Origin: Aurantimonas marianensis
Lineage (GTDB): Bacteria > Pseudomonadota > Alphaproteobacteria > Rhizobiales > Rhizobiaceae
Direction of reading: 5' to 3'
Assembly (NCBI RefSeq): GCF_024195285.1
Contig: NZ_JALHBS010000032.1
Coordinates: 31,324-95,323 of the forward strand
DNA: 64,000 nt
In this document: positions 23,142-32,480 of the stretch, one piece after another
How the letters are laid out: the number at the start of each line of letters is the position of its first letter
Position numbering within the stretch: position 1 is the first letter of the stretch
The notes under the pieces: generated by a model
Databases searched by the model: none
Told to the model about the DNA's origin: nothing
The model's input: the letters and a program-made list of their open reading frames with translations, nothing else
Position numbers and translations under genes: made by a program

Positions 23142-24110
23142 ATGAAGAGATCGGGAGCCTCGCCTCATCTTTTGTCCGTCTTCGTGGCCGGTGCGGCCCA
23201 TATCGACAGGCGCGCCAAGGCCGATGCGCCGTATCGGGCCGCCGCATCGAACCCCGGCCGCTTCCTCGACACGCCCGGGGGTGCGGCGTTCAACGCCGCC
23301 CTGGCGCTGGACGCGCTTGGTTGCGCGGTCGTGCTCCAGAGCGCCAGAGGCGGCGATCCCGACGGTCATCGAATTGCCGAGGCAATCGCCTCTCGTCATT
23401 TTTTGGACGTCTCCATCACCTGGATCGACCGCGCCACCCCCACCTATACAGCCATTCTAGACGATCGGAGCGAGCTCGTGGCCGGCGTCGCCGATATGGG
23501 CCTCTACGATCTTCTCGTTCCGCGCGTGTTCACGCGGCGGCGGGTCAGAGTCGCGATCGATGCGGCCGATGCATTGCTGGTCGACGCCAACCTGCCGAGC
23601 GGATCGATCGACGCGCTGGCGAAGGCGGCCCGCGGGCGTCCTGTGGCGGCGATCGGTGTCTCGCCCGCCAAGGTGCGCCGTCTGCAGGGAGCGATCCGCT
23701 CCCTGTCGGCGCTGTTTCTGTCCCAAGCCGAAGCGACAAGCCTTGTCGAGGCAAGCGCGGGGACGAGCCCCCGCCTGCTCGCCGAACTCCTCATCGAACT
23801 CGGCGTCCGGCGCGCGGTCATTACCGATGGGCCGAGGAGCGTCACAGTAATTTACGGTGAAACGATCGTCTTCCAGGAGCCCCCCGCCGTGGTTCCAATG
23901 GACGTCACCGGTGCCGGCGACACGCTTGCCGCCGCGGCGTTGGTCGGCCTGTGCGAGGGGCGCGAATGGATCGATTGCATCCGCGCCGGTCTGGTCGCGT
24001 CGTCTATCCGAATCTCTGCCGACCCGTTTCCGCCGCGTGATTTCCCTCAGCTGATCCAAGCGGGCGCGGCGGCCCTGCCGGATCCCCATGGTCCGGAAAG
24101 GTCTCCGTGA
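23142..24110 (+). CDS. psuK: PfkB-family pseudouridine kinase
   Basis: A 322-residue ribokinase-type sugar kinase. The N-terminal PGGAAFNAALALDALG (45-60) and the C-terminal signature DVTGAGDTLAAAALVG (254-269, catalytic Asp260) define the PfkB family. Substrate is inferred from context: its TGA overlaps the start of the pseudouridine-5'-phosphate glycosidase gene, the usual partner. PsuK would phosphorylate pseudouridine and PsuG then split the C-C glycosidic bond. Divergent from recA. Confidence 0.85.
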   Translation: MKRSGASPHLLSVFVAGAAHIDRRAKADAPYRAAASNPGRFLDTPGGAAFNAALALDALGCAVVLQSARGGDPDGHRIAEAIASRHFLDVSITWIDRATPTYTAILDDRSELVAGVADMGLYDLLVPRVFTRRRVRVAIDAADALLVDANLPSGSIDALAKAARGRPVAAIGVSPAKVRRLQGAIRSLSALFLSQAEATSLVEASAGTSPRLLAELLIELGVRRAVITDGPRSVTVIYGETIVFQEPPAVVPMDVTGAGDTLAAAALVGLCEGREWIDCIRAGLVASSIRISADPFPPRDFPQLIQAGAAALPDPHGPERSP

Positions 24111-25030
24111 TGCCTACGTCGCTCCCGTTTAAGTCTTCCGAGGAGGTCACCGATGCGATTCGCGCCCGCCGGCCGGTGGTGGCGCTGGAATCGACCATCA
24201 TCACCCACGGCATGCCCTATCCGCAAAACCGCGACATGGCCCGCAATGTCGAGGCGATCATACGGGAGCAAGGCGCCGTCCCGGCCACCATCGCGGTCTT
24301 GGATGGACACCTCGTGGTCGGACTCAATGACCAGGAACTGGACGCCCTCGCAACGACACGGGACGCATTAAAGCTGTCGCGAGCCGACCTTGCCTATGCC
24401 GTCGCCACGGGGCGGACCGGCGCGACTACGGTCGCCGCGACGATGATCGTCGCCGACCTGGCCGGGATCGGCGTGTTCGCCACCGGCGGGATTGGCGGCG
24501 TCCATCGCGGCGCCGAAACGAGCTTCGACATTTCCGCCGATCTGGAGGAACTCGCGCGGACACCGGTCATCGTGGTCTGCGCCGGGGCGAAAGCGATTCT
24601 CGATCTCGACAAGACCCTGGAAGTCCTCGAGACAAAGGGCGTTCCGGTCATCGGCTACGGCGTCGACGAACTGCCGGCCTTCTGGTCGCGCGAATCGGGC
24701 CTTCCCGCCCCGCTGCGGCTCGATACGGCGGACCAGATCGCGGCATTTCAGGCGGCGCGGGCGTCTCTGTCGATCGAAGGCGGAATGCTTGTCGCCCATC
24801 CCGTTCCCGAGACCGACGCGCTACCACGCGCGCTCGTCGAGGGCTGGATCGAACAGGCACTCGCCGAGGCCCAGGCGCAAGGAATCGCGGGCAAGGCGGT
24901 CACGCCCTTTCTGCTCGATCGCATGTATCATTTGAGCGAAGGGCGTTCGCTCGCCGCCAATATCGCCTTGGTCGAAGCCAATGCGCGGCTGGCCGGGCGC
25001 ATCGCCGTCGCCCTGACCAAAGCCGCGTGA
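24110..25030 (+). CDS. psuG: Pseudouridine-5'-phosphate glycosidase
   Basis: PsuG cleaves pseudouridine 5'-phosphate reversibly to uracil and ribose 5-phosphate. The 306-residue protein shows the family signature VALESTIITHGMPYPQN (near residues 23-39), TVAATMIVADLAGIGVFATG, GGIGGVHRGAE and VDELPAFWSRESG. ATG 24110 overlaps the psuK stop (TGATG); GTG 24107 is also in frame. The pair forms a compact pseudouridine-salvage unit on the plus strand, convergent with cckA. Confidence 0.95.
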   Translation: MPTSLPFKSSEEVTDAIRARRPVVALESTIITHGMPYPQNRDMARNVEAIIREQGAVPATIAVLDGHLVVGLNDQELDALATTRDALKLSRADLAYAVATGRTGATTVAATMIVADLAGIGVFATGGIGGVHRGAETSFDISADLEELARTPVIVVCAGAKAILDLDKTLEVLETKGVPVIGYGVDELPAFWSRESGLPAPLRLDTADQIAAFQAARASLSIEGGMLVAHPVPETDALPRALVEGWIEQALAEAQAQGIAGKAVTPFLLDRMYHLSEGRSLAANIALVEANARLAGRIAVALTKAA

Positions 25031-25052
25031 GCCGGAGGGCGAAGCTGATCGC

Positions 25053-27596
25053 CTATTCGTCGATCATCGTCTTTACAGCGACGGCCAGTTCGCGCAGCGA
25101 GAACGGCTTTGCGAGGAAGCCGAACCTTTCGCCCTCCGGCAAGTTCTTCGCGAATGCGTCCTCGGCGTAGCCCGACACAAAGATGAATTTCAGATCCGGC
25201 CGCTTCTTGCGCATTTCGCGGAGCAGCGACGGTCCGTCCATTTCCGGCATCACCACGTCGGAGACCACGAGTTCGATCTGACCGTCGAGTTCTTCCATCA
25301 CCTCCAGCGCCTCGATGCCGGACGCGGCTTCGTGGACGTCGTAGCCGCGCATCTTGAGAGCGCGGACATTGCCGGCCCGCACATGGTCCTCGTCCTCAAC
25401 GAGCAGGATCGACGCCGTTCCCGAAAGGTCGAGCTTGGCGTTCGAGGGTGCGACCGCCCCCGCCTCGCTTTTCGCCGCGGCGATCTCGTCGGGGATGTGC
25501 CGCGGCAAAAAGATTCGAAAGACCGTGCCCTCGCCCGGCTTGGAGTCGACGAAAATGAAGCCGCTCGACTGCTTGACGATGCCATAGACCATCGAGAGGC
25601 CGAGGCCGGTGCCCTTGCCGATTTCCTTGGTGGTGAAGAACGGCTCGAAAATCCGTTCGGCCAGATCAGGCGGAATCCCGGTTCCGGTGTCCGCGACCTC
25701 GACAAGGACGTAGTCGCCTTCGATCAGCTCCGCATATCCGAGGCCACGGGCTTCGGCGGCTTCGACATTGCGGGTGGAGATGGTGATCGTCCCGCCTTCC
25801 GGCATGGCGTCGCGGGCATTCTGCACGAGATTGGTGATCACCTGCTCGAACTGGCCGATATCGGCCATCACCGGCCACAGGTCACGCGCGTGGTGGCGCT
25901 CCAGCTTGGCATGATCGCCGCTGACGCGCTTCAGGAGCAAGTGCATGTCGGCGACGACGTCGGTCAGGTTCAGCATCTTCGGCCGCATCGTCTGCCGGCG
26001 CGAATAGGCCAGCAACTGACGCACCAACGAGGCGGCACGGTTGGCGCTCTGCTTGATCAGCAAAAGATCCTGGAACGAGGGGTCGCCGGTGCGATGGTTG
26101 AGCAGGAGGAAGTCGACGGAGGCGGTGATGATCGTCAGCACATTGTTGAAGTCGTGGGCGATGCCGCCGGCCAGATTGCCGATCGCCTGCATCTTCTGGC
26201 TTTTGGCGAATTGCTCCTCCAGCGCCCGCTGCTCGGTGACCTCAACCCCGTAGAGAATCGCCACCTCGTGGGCGTCCGGGCCGGACTTCGGAATGGCGCT
26301 GATATAAAGCTGAACCGAGCGCGGCCTTTCACCCAGCACCTCCGCTTCGACCGGCGCGATTCCAGCCTGGCCCCGAACCGCGGCGGCGAGCGCCTGGCGC
26401 AGTCCGTCGCGGTCGCTTTCGCGGATGCTGTCGCCGATCGCGGCGGTCCCGCCGGATGCATCCTGGCCGAAGACCTGCCGGAAGGCCGCGTTGGAACGGA
26501 TCGCGCGCCCCTCCTCGTCGAGCGCCGCGATCGCCATCGGGGAGGAATTGAAGAAGCGGGTGAAACGCGCCTCGGCGAGTTCCGCCGTATCCGCCACTTC
26601 GCTCTTCGCGCTACGGCTTAGAACGAGCGTTCGTACGATGCCCGGCGCCGCTGCGTCATCCGCCACCGGCTTGCGCAGCAGGCGCACCGGAAGGCTCTGC
26701 CCGTCTCGCGTGATCAGATCGAGATCGACGATGCTGGTCCCGTCCGCGTCAACGTCGCCGGAATTGGGCGCCAGCAGCGCGCCTGACGCTTCCGGCACGA
26801 AATCGAGAAATGAAAGATCGCCGGGCTTGAACTCGACCAGATCGACGCCCAGCCAGCCGGCCAGCGTTGCGTTGAGATAGGTGATCTTAAGATCGGCATC
26901 TGTCGCCACGAAACCCGCGGGGGCGCGATCGAGATAGTCGATGGCGTGCTGGAGATCCTGGAACGAACGCTCCTGCAACTCGCGGTCGGCAGTGATATCG
27001 AGAATCTGCCAGGCTTGCAGTGTACCGCTCGATGTCGCGAGCGGACGCACCGAGGCCCGATACCAATGCGGCACGCCAGCGCCGGCCGCCGCGGCGCAGA
27101 GGGCGCGCGGTAGACGAAACTCGCGCTGTCCGGAACGGTTTTCGCGTGCCAGGTTGGCGAGGTAATAGATCGCCTCGGAAGCCTCCGGTTCACGCGCCAG
27201 CAACCGTTCCAGCGTCTTTACGGAGGCCGCCGTCGTGGCGCCGGTGGTCTCGCCATAGGCGCTGTTGGCGTAGATGATCCGGCCTTTGCGATCGACGATC
27301 AGCGTCCCGTTGCGGGCGGTGTCGAGGAAGTCCTTGGCGATTGCGCCTTCAGCGATTCGGCCGGTAAATCGCACGAAGCCCAGCGCGGTGGCGAAGATCG
27401 CGGCGATGCCGGCCACGGCGAGGCCGCCGAAGATCACTAGCAGCGCGACGCCGCCATAGGCGTGGCCGAACAGTGCCAGCGATGCTGCCAGAACGATCAG
27501 CAAGCCGCCCAGAATGAGCAGGCGCCGCACACCGGACGCGGACGCGGCCCGGTCGATCAAAGGCTTTTCGGCCGCGCCCATCGCCGCTCCATCCAT
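25053..27596 (-). CDS. cckA: Hybrid histidine kinase CckA
   Basis: CckA is the inner-membrane kinase/phosphatase that feeds phosphate through ChpT to the master regulator CtrA. The 847-residue protein has two N-terminal spans (about 25-45 and 48-73), PAS-like regions ([20 protein letters not shown] and later ones), the H-box [12 protein letters not shown] with His481, the ATPase domain ([44 protein letters not shown]) and a C-terminal receiver with phospho-acceptor Asp780 in [15 protein letters not shown] 27596 puts the first span near the start; longer readings are basic and unlike the family. Divergent from the FliO-like gene. Confidence 0.95.
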   Translation of the reverse strand: MDGAAMGAAEKPLIDRAASASGVRRLLILGGLLIVLAASLALFGHAYGGVALLVIFGGLAVAGIAAIFATALGFVRFTGRIAEGAIAKDFLDTARNGTLIVDRKGRIIYANSAYGETTGATTAASVKTLERLLAREPEASEAIYYLANLARENRSGQREFRLPRALCAAAAGAGVPHWYRASVRPLATSSGTLQAWQILDITADRELQERSFQDLQHAIDYLDRAPAGFVATDADLKITYLNATLAGWLGVDLVEFKPGDLSFLDFVPEASGALLAPNSGDVDADGTSIVDLDLITRDGQSLPVRLLRKPVADDAAAPGIVRTLVLSRSAKSEVADTAELAEARFTRFFNSSPMAIAALDEEGRAIRSNAAFRQVFGQDASGGTAAIGDSIRESDRDGLRQALAAAVRGQAGIAPVEAEVLGERPRSVQLYISAIPKSGPDAHEVAILYGVEVTEQRALEEQFAKSQKMQAIGNLAGGIAHDFNNVLTIITASVDFLLLNHRTGDPSFQDLLLIKQSANRAASLVRQLLAYSRRQTMRPKMLNLTDVVADMHLLLKRVSGDHAKLERHHARDLWPVMADIGQFEQVITNLVQNARDAMPEGGTITISTRNVEAAEARGLGYAELIEGDYVLVEVADTGTGIPPDLAERIFEPFFTTKEIGKGTGLGLSMVYGIVKQSSGFIFVDSKPGEGTVFRIFLPRHIPDEIAAAKSEAGAVAPSNAKLDLSGTASILLVEDEDHVRAGNVRALKMRGYDVHEAASGIEALEVMEELDGQIELVVSDVVMPEMDGPSLLREMRKKRPDLKFIFVSGYAEDAFAKNLPEGERFGFLAKPFSLRELAVAVKTMIDE

Positions 27597-27841
27597 TTCG
27601 GTTCGCCCCTGCGTGCCGCAACTATGAATCAAAAGCCAATCTGTGGCGAGAGTGCCCGCCAGGCCCTTAATTCCAACTCGATTACGAAAAATTCCCACGT
27701 CGACTTCGCGCGCGGCTGTCCAGGCATTATGAACAGCCAAGCTGACGTTGCCCTTGCCCCGGACCGAAGGATCGGTCAACCGGGCTCGACGACTGAAGGA
27801 ATACCCGCCGGTCTCCGGCGCCGCAGGAGGAAAACTCGCCC

Positions 27842-29404
27842 ATGCCCCAATGGATCGTCGACTTAGTAGGCGAAAGTCTCGCGCCAATCGTCTGGGTGGC
27901 GATCGTGGCAACCGCCGTCTGCCTGTTGGCGATGCTGATGATCGTCTTGGCCAAAAAGGCCTTCGGCGGACGAATCGGCACCGGGTTCAAGGCAAGCGCT
28001 CCGCGACTGGCGGTGATGGATGTCGCCCGAATCGACGAGAAACGCCGCGTGATTCTGGTGCGACGTGACGACGTCGAGCATCTCGTCCTGATCGGGGGGC
28101 AGAACGACGTGCTGCTTGAGGGCAACATCCCGAGCGTTGGTGCCATGAGCGGAACTGGCCGGGAAGAACGAAGCGGCAATTTCCGGGAGTTCCAGGACGA
28201 TGTTTCGGTGGAACCAACGTCCGGCCGAGATACCGCGCCGATTCCCGTTCCAGGAGCGACGCCGGTGGCCGCACGCCCGGAACCGCGCCAGCGGGAAACG
28301 GTCGCATCGCCGCCTTTGACCGAAAGCAAGCCCCGCGCCGCACCGGTCGTGGCGCCCTTCCCGATGCCGCCCGCTCCGACGGTCGCACCGGCGACCGCCA
28401 CCGGGCCCGAACAGACCAAGGCGCCCGCGTACAGCGTCGCACCGATCCCCGAGATAGACGCGGATCGCTCGGCACCGGCATCCGCGCGGAGCCTGCCAAC
28501 GCGCTCTATCGCGACTCCTACGCTGAACCTGCGGCAGAGCCGGTCGACGACGGAAGCCCGGAGCGTTTCACCGGAGTCACTCGCCGGCGAATCGGACGCG
28601 GCGCTCACCGCGTCGTCCGCTTCCGGGCGTCGCGAGCCGTCACTGACAGTGCCGGAGCCGGAGCCGGCGAATTCCGAAGCTGAGCAGCCTCGCGCCGAGC
28701 TGCGCGCGCAGATGAATCGTTCCCAATCCCGCAGCCTGGAACGCGTGCAGGATGCGACCGCACCGGCCATTGCCGTCGATGCACCGGATCGCCGCGACCA
28801 GCCACGGCAGCCGCTGTCTGTCAGGAGTTTCGCCACCGCGATACAAAATCGCAAGGCGCCGCCGGAAATGCCGCAACCCGCGCCAAAGACAACCGAGGCG
28901 ACGACGGCGCAAAATGATGCGAAACCGTCGCACAACAGTACCGATCAGCGGGATCGGCAGCCTTCGGGACCGGCGGCCGCCGGCGTGCGGTCCCCGTCCT
29001 CTAGCCAGACGCAGGCGACGCCGAAACCTCCATCCGTCCCGAAGGCCGAGCCAAGTCTCGAGGATTTCCTCTCGGCCGAGATGGACGCGGATTTTGGCAA
29101 CGAGGCCTTTTTCGCCGACGGCCCCGGCGAAGTGGATCAAGGTCCGAATGCACCGCGCGCCGCGACCTCACTTGAGACCAGATCACCGCCGGCCCCCGTG
29201 ACGGCAGCCGAGGCACCGCGCCCGGTCGCTCCACCGCCAGCGGCCCCATCCGTCGGAAACGGCACGCCTCCTCGCTCGACACCTCGGACGGAGACGCCGT
29301 CCCGCATCGCTGCTACGCCTGTGCCATTGACGCTGGAAGAAGAAATGGAACGGTTGCTGGGCGACTTCGATTTCGGCGACGACGGCGATCGCAAAGCCGA
29401 CTGA
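27842..29404 (+). CDS. FliO-like membrane protein with long disordered tail
   Basis: A 520-residue protein with one membrane span (about 15-37), then a short FliO/MopB-like domain (PRLAVMDVARIDEKRRVILV to LIGGQNDVLLEG, about 49-93) and roughly 400 residues rich in Pro, Ala, Ser, Thr and Arg with no predicted fold. FliO helps assemble the flagellar export gate, but no flagellar gene is in this window, and the tail is far longer than in FliO. Two similar acidic motifs occur in the tail, LEDFLSAEMDADFG (406-419) and LEEEMERLLGDFDFG (498-512). AGGAGG precedes ATG 27842. It lies between divergent cckA and convergent dksA. Confidence 0.7.
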   Translation: MPQWIVDLVGESLAPIVWVAIVATAVCLLAMLMIVLAKKAFGGRIGTGFKASAPRLAVMDVARIDEKRRVILVRRDDVEHLVLIGGQNDVLLEGNIPSVGAMSGTGREERSGNFREFQDDVSVEPTSGRDTAPIPVPGATPVAARPEPRQRETVASPPLTESKPRAAPVVAPFPMPPAPTVAPATATGPEQTKAPAYSVAPIPEIDADRSAPASARSLPTRSIATPTLNLRQSRSTTEARSVSPESLAGESDAALTASSASGRREPSLTVPEPEPANSEAEQPRAELRAQMNRSQSRSLERVQDATAPAIAVDAPDRRDQPRQPLSVRSFATAIQNRKAPPEMPQPAPKTTEATTAQNDAKPSHNSTDQRDRQPSGPAAAGVRSPSSSQTQATPKPPSVPKAEPSLEDFLSAEMDADFGNEAFFADGPGEVDQGPNAPRAATSLETRSPPAPVTAAEAPRPVAPPPAAPSVGNGTPPRSTPRTETPSRIAATPVPLTLEEEMERLLGDFDFGDDGDRKAD

Positions 29405-29713
29405 GACCGGCGATTGCCGGACTCTTGCTCGTGTGCGCCTGACGCTGCAGCAGGCTCGTGCCGCCGCACGATACCACCCCGGATCGCCGCGCCGCCAATG
29501 GCGCATACGGCAGGAGGTGTTCGAGGATCGTGGAGAAATCCGGTGGCTTAGAGCGGCTCATCCGCCGAAACGGCAGATACGTGAAACCGGCGATGGGGAA
29601 AATTCCGTTCTTTATCGATGCATGCCCCGTCAGCCGGGAGCTGTCCGGAGTTTTGCTGGCCAAACCCGTAGCCGCCAGCCAGACTCGACTTGCCTGGAGG
29701 GGCCCCAGGGGGA
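29405..29713. other. Intergenic stretch between FliO-like gene and dksA
   Basis: I see no convincing gene in these 309 bases. A small hairpin (CCGGC-GATT-GCCGG, 29407-29420) sits directly after the FliO-like stop, and a short inverted repeat (CCTGG with CCAGG, near 29694) lies just after the dksA stop. Open frames on both strands lack good starts and family features. Confidence 0.5.
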
Positions 29714-30130
29714 TTATTCGTCCCTGTAGACCTTCTCGCGGCGCTCATGCCGCTCCTGCGCTTCCAACGAAAGGGTGGCGATCGGCCGCGCATCCAGCCG
29801 CTTCAGGCTGATCGGCTCGCCGGTCTCTTCGCAATAGCCGTACGTGCCTTCTTCGATCCGCTCCAGCGCCGAGTCGATCTTTGCGATCAACTTGCGATGC
29901 CGGTCGCGGGCGCGCAGCTCGATGGCACGATCCGTTTCCGACGAGGCGCGATCGGCCGCATCGGCAAGATTGCTGTTGTCGTTCGCCAGCGCCGCAAGCG
30001 TCTCACGCGATTCGCGCAGGATCTCCGCTTTCCATGCAAGCAGCTTCTTGCGAAAATAATCCTTCTGGGCATCATTCATGAACTGTCCGTCCTCGGACAA
30101 GGTCGCCTCGACATTGAGTGTTTCGCTCAT
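29714..30130 (-). CDS. dksA: RNA-polymerase-binding factor DksA
   Basis: DksA works with ppGpp at the RNA polymerase secondary channel. The 138-residue protein has the long coiled coil and the tip motif DAADRA (57-62, DxxDxA with both acidic residues). The zinc finger is degenerate: only Cys100 of four cysteines remains in CEETGEPISLKRLDARPIATLSLEA (read as two parts), the others being Thr, Ser and Ala. This is the form I know from alphaproteobacteria. ATG 30130 is chosen; a GTG 21 bases upstream adds an Arg-rich start. A clear promoter lies upstream. Confidence 0.93.
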   Translation of the reverse strand: MSETLNVEATLSEDGQFMNDAQKDYFRKKLLAWKAEILRESRETLAALANDNSNLADAADRASSETDRAIELRARDRHRKLIAKIDSALERIEEGTYGYCEETGEPISLKRLDARPIATLSLEAQERHERREKVYRDE

Positions 30131-30156
30131 CACGCACCTCCGTTCACGCAATCGGG

Positions 30157-30185
30157 CTTATAGCGACGCTTTCGACAGCGAACAA
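30157..30185 (-). promoter_or_regulatory. Candidate dksA promoter
   Basis: On the minus strand TTGTTC (30185-30180) and TATAAG (30162-30157) are separated by exactly 17 bases, 27 bp before the dksA start. Confidence 0.6.
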
Positions 30186-30207
30186 GTTGTTCATAGACTA
30201 CAACTTG
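30183..30207. promoter_or_regulatory. Inverted repeat overlapping the dksA -35 element
   Basis: CAAGTTGT and ACAACTTG form perfect 8-bp arms around a 9-base spacer. One arm overlaps the dksA -35 hexamer, the position expected for a repressor or activator site. The binding protein is unknown. Confidence 0.5.
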
Positions 30208-30419
30208 AAAGTGAACGGGTTTCTAACATCCCGTTTTCCTTCGCTTTTCGACAGGGCTTATCCGACCCGCGAGGTGACCCGGCTATGAGGGCGCAAATCG
30301 CGTCGGTTCCTGCCTTACCCGTTTCGGCTCGAAGCTTCGCGCCGCCTTCCGAGCGAACGACGCGTGAGCTTAACCGTACCGGATTGCCCGAAGCCGCCGT
30401 TTCGGCATAGTCCATCGCC

Positions 30420-30947
30420 ATGTCCGCCCCAACCCGCAGCCACCGCCTGTATATCCTGCGCCACGCGCATTCCTCGTGGGCCCTTCCCGGCCAGCGCGAT
30501 CACCACCGGCCCCTGGACGCTCGCGGGCGGAGGCAAGCCGACCGTCTCGCCAGGTTCATCGCAGGGAAAGGCTACCGCCTCGACGTCGTCGTGTGCTCGA
30601 CGGCGAAGCGAGCGAGCGAGACCTATGACCGGATCCGCCCCGGGCTCGACCCCGGCCACCGCGAGGAAAGTTCGGACGCCCTCTACGCCTTGGGCGTCGA
30701 GGCCTATTATGACGCGGTACGGCGGCAGGGCGACACGGAGGCGGTTCTGCTCGTCGGCCATAACCCGATGATCGAGGCGTTCACCCTGTCGCTCATCGCG
30801 GATGGCGATCCCGCCGCCATCGACGTAATCCGGATGGGCTTTCCAACCTGCGGCCTTGCCGTCGTGGAATTTTCCGGGCCGCTGAGCGCGATCGCAGCGG
30901 GCACCGGCCGGCTGTGCGAGTTCGTCGATCCCGATGATCTGGGTTAG
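30420..30947 (+). CDS. sixA: SixA-type histidine phosphatase
   Basis: A 175-residue member of the histidine phosphatase superfamily. The catalytic RHA motif is in LRHAHSS (Arg14, His15), followed by PLDARGRRQADRLA, CSTAKRASETYD (second phosphate-binding Arg) and VGHNPMIEAFTLSL (second catalytic His). SixA in E. coli acts on phosphohistidine of phosphotransfer proteins; whether this protein shares that target is inference. No strong ribosome-binding site is visible. It is divergent from dksA and 81 bp upstream of ycjX. Confidence 0.85.
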   Translation: MSAPTRSHRLYILRHAHSSWALPGQRDHHRPLDARGRRQADRLARFIAGKGYRLDVVVCSTAKRASETYDRIRPGLDPGHREESSDALYALGVEAYYDAVRRQGDTEAVLLVGHNPMIEAFTLSLIADGDPAAIDVIRMGFPTCGLAVVEFSGPLSAIAAGTGRLCEFVDPDDLG

Positions 30948-31028
30948 GCGAAGCGGGCGCACTTTCGACGCGCACTGCCAGCGCCTATATCGCCGACAGC
31001 CTCGCTCCAAAGGATCCTCGCCCCGCCT

Positions 31029-32480
31029 ATGACCTCTCTTGCAGACGAGGCACGCCTCGTCCTCGATACCTTCGCCGATCGGACCACCGGTCTGTTCCAC
31101 CCGACCGTGCGGCTCGGCGTCACCGGTCTGTCGCGGGCAGGCAAGACCGTCTTCATCACCGCGCTGGTCCATAACCTCCTGCATGGCGGTCGGCTGCCGC
31201 TTTTCGGAGCCCAGGCCGGGGGGCGCATCCTGCGCAGCTATCTGGAGGAGCAGCCGGACGACGCGGTGCCGCGCTTCCAGTATGAGGATCACATCCGCAC
31301 GATCCTCGAGGATCGTGCCTGGCCGCAATCGACCCGGGCGATTTCCGAACTGCGGCTGACAATCGATTACGAATCGGCCTCGGGCTGGGGGCGGATGTTC
31401 TCCGGTGGCCGGCTGTCGATCGACATCGTCGATTATCCGGGCGAATGGCTGCTCGATCTGCCGCTGCTCGACAAGGATTTTGCGACGTTCTCGACTGAGG
31501 CGATCGCGCGTGCCCGGCTGCCGTCGCGGCGCCACCTTGCCGAGGATTACCTCGCACTGCTCGATACGGTTGACCTGACAGCTCCGGCCGACGAGCCGAC
31601 AGCCTTGGCCTTGCACGCATCCTTCGCCAAGTATCTGACCGCCTGCCGCGCGGATCGGACCGCACTGTCGACCTTGCCGCCGGGGCGGTTCCTGATGCCG
31701 GGCGACCTCGAAGGCTCCCCTGCCCTCACCTTCGCGCCGCTGCCGGTCGAGCCCGGCCACGCCTATCCGAAGGGCTCGCTGGCGGCGCTACTGGCGCGGC
31801 GCTACGAAGCCTACAAGACAGTCGTGGTAAAACCCTTCTTCCGCGAGCATTTCGCCCGACTCGACCGCCAGATCCTGCTCGTCGACGTGATGCAGGCAAT
31901 CAACGCGGGCCCGGAGGCGGTGCGCGACCTCGAAACCGCGCTCGCCGACATCCTCGCCTGCTTCCGTCCGGGCCGTTCGAGCTGGCTCGGCTCGTTCCTG
32001 ACCCGCCGCATCGACCGCATCCTCGTCGCCGCGACCAAGGCCGATCATCTCCACCGCGACAGCCATCGCAGGCTGGAGGCCATCGTCCGCCGGATCCTCG
32101 ACGACGCGATCGCACGGGCGAAATTTTCCGGCGCCCGCACCGACGTTCTCGCCCTCGCCGCGATCCGGGCGACCCGCGAGGCCAGCGTCGAGGACCGTGG
32201 CGACAGATTGCCGGTCATCGTCGGCACCCCGGCCGCCGGCGAGACGATCGGGGACGAAACCTTCGACGGCAAGACCGAGACGGCGATCTTTCCCGGCGAC
32301 CTGCCCGCCGATCCGGCGCGATTGTTCGTCGAAAGCGACGGCGGCACGACGGACCCGATCCGATTCGTGCGCTTCAAGCCGCCGAAGCTCGAGCGCGACG
32401 CGGCCGGAATGACCCTCTCGCTCCCCCATATCAGGCTCGACCGGGCCCTCGAATTCCTGTTGGGAGATCGCCTGGCATGA
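31029..32480 (+). CDS. ycjX: YcjX-family GTPase (DUF463)
   Basis: A 483-residue member of the YcjX/DUF463 P-loop family. The nucleotide-binding loop GLSRAGKT is at 33-40, followed by TALVHNLLHGGRLP, and DIVDYPGEWLLDLPLL contains the switch II-like DxxG-type region. Members are stress-associated and usually encoded next to YcjF, as here; the cellular task is not established. Its TGA overlaps the ATG of ycjF (ATGA). Confidence 0.93.
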   Translation: MTSLADEARLVLDTFADRTTGLFHPTVRLGVTGLSRAGKTVFITALVHNLLHGGRLPLFGAQAGGRILRSYLEEQPDDAVPRFQYEDHIRTILEDRAWPQSTRAISELRLTIDYESASGWGRMFSGGRLSIDIVDYPGEWLLDLPLLDKDFATFSTEAIARARLPSRRHLAEDYLALLDTVDLTAPADEPTALALHASFAKYLTACRADRTALSTLPPGRFLMPGDLEGSPALTFAPLPVEPGHAYPKGSLAALLARRYEAYKTVVVKPFFREHFARLDRQILLVDVMQAINAGPEAVRDLETALADILACFRPGRSSWLGSFLTRRIDRILVAATKADHLHRDSHRRLEAIVRRILDDAIARAKFSGARTDVLALAAIRATREASVEDRGDRLPVIVGTPAAGETIGDETFDGKTETAIFPGDLPADPARLFVESDGGTTDPIRFVRFKPPKLERDAAGMTLSLPHIRLDRALEFLLGDRLA

